Source: Synergistaceae bacterium UBA5560
GTDB taxonomy: Bacteria > Synergistota > Synergistia > Synergistales > Aminiphilaceae
Reading direction: 5' to 3'
NCBI GenBank assembly: GCA_002425685.1
Contig: DIMS01000097.1
Span: forward strand, 24,321 to 43,108
DNA length: 18,788 nucleotides
The notes under the pieces were generated by a model. The model made no database searches. It was not told the origin of the DNA and saw nothing but the letters and a program-made list of their open reading frames with translations. The position numbers and the translations under genes are program-made. Within the stretch, counting starts at the first letter, position 1; every line of letters starts with the position of its first letter. This document shows positions 15,455 to 18,788 of the stretch, one piece after another.

Positions 15455-16805
15455 CCGGGGACGTCTTCTCCCGTCTCATATTGCGGAACTGCACGTAAAG
15501 AAAGAGTCCGCCGATGATGGCGCTTCCCACGTCGGCCGCCGGAACGGAGAGCCAGATGCCGTCCGTCCCGAACAATCCGGGCAGAACGAGAAGCGGCGGC
15601 ACGAAGCAGATGACCTGACGGGCGATGCCCAGGAACAGGCTCTGTCGCGCCTTGCCAAGTCCCTGGAAGGTGAAGGAACTCATCACACCGATTCCCGCAA
15701 GGGGCACGCCGAGGTAACAGAGGCGCAGTCCCCTCGTGGCGATAGCCAGCAGCTCCGGGTCGCTCGTGTTAAAGAGCTTCACCAGCGGAGCGGTGAAGAG
15801 CATGATGACCACGAAGCTTGCGCAGAAAAAAACCGTGGTTCCGACGATGGCGAGGCGTACCGTCTCGATCACCCGGCGATGGTTGCCCGCTCCGTAGTTG
15901 TATCCCACCAAGGGCTGCAACCCCTGACCGATACCGATGGCGGGAAGGAAAAGAAGCGAATCCAGGCTGAAGAAAATTCCCATGGCGGAAATGTACAGAT
16001 CGCCCCCGTAGTCCCGGAGAAGTCTGTTGATCCACCCCACGAGGAGCGTGAAGCTCAGCTCCATCAGAAAGGGCGCCATCCCGATCTGAAAGATCCGTAC
16101 CAGGGTGGCCCGCTCCGGAACGAGGTGCGCAAGGTATACCCGCACGCTTCCCCTCCCACTCAGGAAGAACCACACCGAGGCGACGGCCGCGAGATACTGG
16201 GAGATCACCGTCGCCCAGGCCGCTCCCTGGATGCCCATGGAGAAACCGAAGATGAAGAGCGCGTCCAGGACGATGTTGGCCCCGGCGCCGAGAAAGGCGA
16301 CCATCATGGCGTAGGCGGGATATCCCTGGGCACGGATGCAGTGGGACAGGACGATCGTGGCGAGTGTCGCCGGCACGCCGAGACTGACGATGCGCAGGTA
16401 TTCCAGCCCCGGACCGATGATGTTCTCCGTGGCCCCCGAGAGAGTGAGCACGGGCTCCGCGAGGAACCTCCCCGCCACGACCAGAGGCAGTCCAAGGATG
16501 AGAACGAGGAACATGCCGTTGCCCAGAACCCGGGAAGCTCTTTCCGGCTTGCCCTCGCCCAGGCTGATGGAGATCAGGGCGGAACTGCCCACGCCGATGA
16601 GCAGCGAGAAGGCGATGCCTGCGATGACGTAGGGAAAGGCCACGGCGATGCCTGCGATACCCAGGGCCCCGACGGTCTGCCCCACGAAGATGCGGTCCAC
16701 AAGATTGTACAGTGCGTTGGCGAGCAGGCCCGCCACCGCCGGCAGCGAAAAATGCAGGAGAAGCCGCGGAATGGGCTCTTCTCCCATGCGTATCGAGCGA
16801 TCCAT
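15393..16805 (-). CDS. MATE-family multidrug efflux transporter (MepA/DinF-like)
   Basis: The 470-residue membrane protein has about twelve hydrophobic segments in two similar halves, as in MATE sodium- or proton-coupled drug exporters. The N-terminal block PAVAGLLANALYNLVDRIFV (residues 22-41) and PLVGYNYGAGNHRR in the second half (about 318-331) are typical of the MepA-like branch. The ATG at 16805 has GAGGT 9 bases upstream. The last 20 or so residues after the final helix are hydrophilic, contain a proline-rich end and are probably not conserved; they overlap the small plus-strand gene. It lies 88 bases downstream of the ProRS-like gene on the same strand and could be its operon partner. 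The substrate is unknown. Confidence 0.94.
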   Translation of the reverse strand: MDRSIRMGEEPIPRLLLHFSLPAVAGLLANALYNLVDRIFVGQTVGALGIAGIAVAFPYVIAGIAFSLLIGVGSSALISISLGEGKPERASRVLGNGMFLVLILGLPLVVAGRFLAEPVLTLSGATENIIGPGLEYLRIVSLGVPATLATIVLSHCIRAQGYPAYAMMVAFLGAGANIVLDALFIFGFSMGIQGAAWATVISQYLAAVASVWFFLSGRGSVRVYLAHLVPERATLVRIFQIGMAPFLMELSFTLLVGWINRLLRDYGGDLYISAMGIFFSLDSLLFLPAIGIGQGLQPLVGYNYGAGNHRRVIETVRLAIVGTTVFFCASFVVIMLFTAPLVKLFNTSDPELLAIATRGLRLCYLGVPLAGIGVMSSFTFQGLGKARQSLFLGIARQVICFVPPLLVLPGLFGTDGIWLSVPAADVGSAIIGGLFLYVQFRNMRREKTSPVTVPMFRPECTEEGKCPPGP

Positions 16806-16893
16806 AGCGTATCAACCTCACAATTCACAGCCCCTCGGAGCGTTCCGAGCCGCATCCGCGGCACCGAACCCCGGAGGGAACACGTTCCTCCAC

Positions 16894-18357
16894 TCAGGCG
16901 TCGGTCAACAGGTGCTTTCCCGACGTGGTGGTGTCCACCAGATACAAGGCAGGCACGCCCGCCAGGCGGGCGTCGGCCATCTTTTTTTCCGCGTCGCACT
17001 CCCTGTCGTCGAGCAACGGAGCCAGCCCCTGCTGGGCCAGCTCCTGCAGAAGACGCTCGGCGGTCTCATTATCCTCGGGGAGCACGGGCACGATCCATGC
17101 ATCGAAGGGCGCGTATCCCTCGGGCCACTTGTCTCCCCCCTGCTCGGCAAGGGCCGACAGAAGAGAAATGCCGAAAACGCACCCCGTCCAGACAAACGGA
17201 AACGCATGCGTTCCCGCCTGGTCCCGGAAGGTCAGCGCCGTTTCCGAGGGGGAGGCGGGGACGTCGAAATGCCCCAGAACACGCCAGTTCGCCTCGGAGA
17301 GCGGCTCTCCGCACAGAGGGCAGGGGGAATCCTTCTCGAAGCGAACAAGGTCCACCACCAGGGGAGCCGAAAAATCCCGCCCCCAACAGGCACCGGTGAG
17401 ATGGAAGTCCGGCTTGTTCGCTCCCACCACGAGATCGCAGGCTCCCACCACACGGGAATCCGCCACAAGCGTGACCGCCTCGCCCAGTCCGATGGGGCCG
17501 AGGTACCCCGCCACACCGGTGATGCACCGGGCGAGATCCTCCGGGGTGCTGCGACGGATCTCTGATGCATTGAGGGCTCGCCGGAGCTTTTCCAGGCTGA
17601 TCGCCATGTCCCCCCGAACGAGAGCCGCGGCGACACGCAGGCTCTCCCCCATTCCCGTGGAATAACACATGGTCTTGAGCGTCCGCGAGGGAGACACGTC
17701 GAGCTGGCGGCACAGTTCCGCAATGGTGCTCGCTCCGGGTGTGTGCGCCTCTTTCAGGGGCAACTCCCCGTGCCCGGGCGCACTCTTTGCGGAAAAGGCA
17801 TCCCCCTCCGGGGCGACGGACTCGGGCAGGCCGCCCCAGCCGCAGGCGGAGCAGCAAATCCCCGGTGCGGACTCCCGCGCCTCCTTTTGTGCCGGAACCG
17901 CGAGGGAGAGCCTCCAGGCATCGTCCCTCCGCTCCTCCAGAACCCGACACCCGAGGTCGGCGAAGACCGGCTCCTCCCGCACCGCCTCTCCCAGTGCACG
18001 GACAAAGGTCTGGGCCTCGGCGAAGGTCTCGCCGTATCCCGTGAAGACCAGATTTCCCTCCCGCTCTTCAAGAAAGGCCCGGGCGACTTCGCCGAAAACC
18101 CTGACGAAACGGTCCGCGATGGAGAAGGGACCGGCCCCGAAGCACGCTGTGGGCTGCACTCCCGTCTTTGCAAAGAGCGCAAGAAGTTTTCCCAGGCTGC
18201 GGCGCAGCGCAAGCGTACCGAAGGGCAGAAGAAGAATTTCGTCACTCTTGGCGTTGTACACGGCGAAACCACCCTGCACAAGCCGGATCAGCCCCGCGTC
18301 CCTGATCTTTCCGGGCTGCTTGTCGGACAGGGGAATCAACAACTGCGACAGTTTCAT
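16894..18357 (-). CDS. Degenerate prolyl-tRNA synthetase paralogue with intact editing-type domain
   Basis: The 487-residue protein aligns by eye with bacterial ProRS along its length: the start KLSQLLIPL, a motif-1-like stretch LLPFGTLALRRSLGKL at 43-58, a cysteine pair region (CCSACG 168-173 with CPLCG 346-350), a YbaK/INS editing domain at about 205-345, and an anticodon-binding domain with LLDDRECDAEKKMADA at 448-463. The region that should hold motif 2 (FRDE...RxxEF) is about 80 residues shorter and lacks those arginines. Motif 3 GIGVSR is replaced by FGISLL, so aminoacylation is unlikely. Editing residues persist: Lys228 in RTLKT and His319 in GANKPDFHLTG, matching E. coli Lys279 and His369. 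I start at ATG 18357, with GGGAGGG 7 bases upstream; the ATG at 18420 has no ribosome site. A trans-editing factor is the favoured inference. Confidence 0.85.
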   Translation of the reverse strand: MKLSQLLIPLSDKQPGKIRDAGLIRLVQGGFAVYNAKSDEILLLPFGTLALRRSLGKLLALFAKTGVQPTACFGAGPFSIADRFVRVFGEVARAFLEEREGNLVFTGYGETFAEAQTFVRALGEAVREEPVFADLGCRVLEERRDDAWRLSLAVPAQKEARESAPGICCSACGWGGLPESVAPEGDAFSAKSAPGHGELPLKEAHTPGASTIAELCRQLDVSPSRTLKTMCYSTGMGESLRVAAALVRGDMAISLEKLRRALNASEIRRSTPEDLARCITGVAGYLGPIGLGEAVTLVADSRVVGACDLVVGANKPDFHLTGACWGRDFSAPLVVDLVRFEKDSPCPLCGEPLSEANWRVLGHFDVPASPSETALTFRDQAGTHAFPFVWTGCVFGISLLSALAEQGGDKWPEGYAPFDAWIVPVLPEDNETAERLLQELAQQGLAPLLDDRECDAEKKMADARLAGVPALYLVDTTTSGKHLLTDA

Positions 18358-18477
18358 GCGCAATCCCTCCCGAAGATGGCCTTGGTACGTCTTTCCTTCC
18401 TTAACTTTCGGAGCGGGCATCTTCGCGAATGTTCATGATTTTTTTCGCGGAACAACTCCGACCGTCGGAAGAGCGCC

Positions 18478-18506
18478 ATCATAGCATTGTGTTTCAACCG
18501 ATGCAA
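18478..18506 (-). promoter_or_regulatory. Promoter of the ProRS-like gene
   Basis: Read on the minus strand, TTGCAT (18506-18501) and TATGAT (18483-18478) are spaced 17 bases, and TGC before the latter makes an extended -10. Transcription would start near 18471, giving a leader of about 114 bases. Confidence 0.6.
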
Positions 18507-18537
18507 TCATGCAACTCCCCGTTGCGTGGCCGGACAG

Positions 18538-18546
18538 TGCTATGAT
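18538..18546 (+). promoter_or_regulatory. Divergent extended -10 promoter
   Basis: TGCTATGAT is an exact inverted copy of the -10 element of the ProRS-like gene at 18478-18486. No good -35 is present at standard spacing. Transcription would start near 18553 and run to the hairpin at 18669-18692. Confidence 0.45.
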
Positions 18547-18552
18547 CACCCC

Positions 18553-18705
18553 TGAACGGGACGATGAATATGTCGCCCATCACGAACAGAGACGACGTAT
18601 TCATGAAGACGAAGAAAGCGGGAACAACGAGGTGACGGAGACACCGCACCATCGAAGATGAAAAAACGGCGCCGGGACGGCTGTCCCGGCGCGCTTGTCT
18701 TTTGT
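18553..18705 (+). ncRNA. Candidate small transcript (about 150 bases)
   Basis: A plus-strand promoter-like element at 18538-18546 and a strong hairpin with a T-rich tail at 18669-18705 bracket a region with no standard gene. It contains one short frame, ATG 18564 to TGA 18635, coding 23 residues rich in lysine and threonine without a clear ribosome site. It could be a small RNA or a peptide mRNA. Nothing identifies a family. Confidence 0.3.
18661..18705. terminator. Two-way intrinsic terminator
   Basis: GCGCCGGGAC 18669-18678 and GTCCCGGCGC 18683-18692 form a perfect 10-base stem with a GGCT loop. On the minus strand it is followed, after two bases, by six T's (18666-18661), a classic terminator for a gene entering from the right. 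On the plus strand a T-rich tail, TTGTCTTTTGTT, follows. Confidence 0.88.
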
Positions 18706-18722
18706 TCGTTGTTCGTTGTTCG
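18702..18722. repeat. Three tandem copies of TTGTTCG
   Basis: The heptamer TTGTTCG occurs at 18702-18708, 18709-18715 and 18716-18722 without mismatch, in the region between the terminator hairpin and the end of the right-edge gene. Confidence 0.9.
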
Positions 18723-18767
18723 TTTTCCTTTCCTCTTTCTCTTTGCGTCTTTTTTTCTCCTTCTTCT

Positions 18768-18788
18768 CTAGCGCTGCAGCAGCAGGGC
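18768..18788 (-). CDS. C-terminal end of a gene entering from the right edge
   Basis: The minus strand reads six codons (ALLLQR) and then TAG at 18770-18768. The strong minus-strand terminator about 75 bases further on supports a real gene end here. Nothing can be said about its function. Confidence 0.35.
   Translation of the reverse strand, partial: ALLLQR

Larger units (their letters stand above)
18358..18767. other. 410-base intergenic region upstream of the ProRS-like gene
   Basis: This is the longest stretch without a firm gene. It holds divergent promoters (18478-18506 minus, 18538-18546 plus), a 23-codon plus-strand frame at 18564-18635, a two-way hairpin terminator near 18669-18692, a triplicated heptamer at 18702-18722, and a purine/pyrimidine-biased tract to about 18767. 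In the 114-base leader of the ProRS-like gene, CGCGAA 18424-18429 can pair with TTCGCG 18444-18449. No T-box or other known riboswitch was recognised. Confidence 0.6.

Noticed and set aside
16826..16896. Read-through of the TGA ending the ProRS-like gene as selenocysteine
   Set aside because: The frame continues for 22 codons and includes a CRGC motif, which is tempting beside selA and selB, but the added residues do not match ProRS and the protein already ends near the expected place; no convincing SECIS hairpin was seen.
15879..17399. 506-codon plus-strand frame across MATE and the ProRS-like gene
   Set aside because: It is antisense to two real genes and to their junction, and is a charged, low-complexity sequence.
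18358..18471. T-box riboswitch in the leader of the ProRS-like gene
   Set aside because: A T-box would suit a synthetase relative, but the conserved AGGGTGGNACCGCG bulge and a terminator hairpin are not present.
18658..18771. 37-codon plus-strand frame starting with a basic stretch and ending in a hydrophobic run
   Set aside because: It passes through the terminator hairpin and its hydrophobicity comes from the pyrimidine tract, so it looks like chance.

Overview
The window is GC-rich bacterial chromosome carrying 16 readable protein genes, two of which are small or uncertain in start, plus the last codons of one more at the right edge. No rRNA, tRNA, CRISPR array, insertion sequence or prophage was seen. 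The gene content suggests a member of the Synergistota or a similar anaerobic, Gram-negative-type Firmicutes relative: selenocysteine genes with a YedF-type selenium protein, an S-layer-type (SLH-like) exported glycosidase, a YerC regulator, a MepA-type MATE pump, and the radical SAM/DUF4130 repair pair. That placement is inference from gene content, not from a marker gene.

Layout. 1-3573 is a selenium locus: selA and selB on the minus strand, overlapping by 4 bases (selB runs off the left edge), with yedF divergent on the plus strand. 3618-8547 is a minus-strand operon lepA > hemW > SLH-like/SPOR-like/phosphodiester-glycosidase gene, with overlaps or gaps of about 20 bases or less. 8741-10255 is a membrane diguanylate cyclase, divergent from a small exported protein of unknown function (10381-10905). 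11149-13223 is the radical SAM protein plus DUF4130 partner (predicted DNA repair pair) on the minus strand, divergent from yerC (13413-13724), which ends in a clear terminator. 13944-15043 is an Lrp/AsnC regulator overlapping a LysE/RhtB amino-acid exporter, behind a well-formed promoter with a dyad on its -10. A small membrane protein (15263-15454) converges on, and overlaps, a MATE transporter (15393-16805). 16894-18357 is a degenerate prolyl-tRNA synthetase paralogue. 18358-18767 is a 410-base intergenic region with divergent promoters, a possible small transcript and a two-way terminator.

How they work together. selA makes Sec-tRNA and selB delivers it; yedF is a usual companion in selenium-using bacteria. 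Lrp and the exporter form a regulator-efflux pair. The ProRS-like protein has lost the class II catalytic motifs but keeps the YbaK-type editing domain, so a free-standing proofreading role is the most attractive reading and is the most interesting single item here. Seven of the 16 genes appear to use GTG or TTG starts, and four intergenic regions carry a TGCTANNAT extended -10 element.
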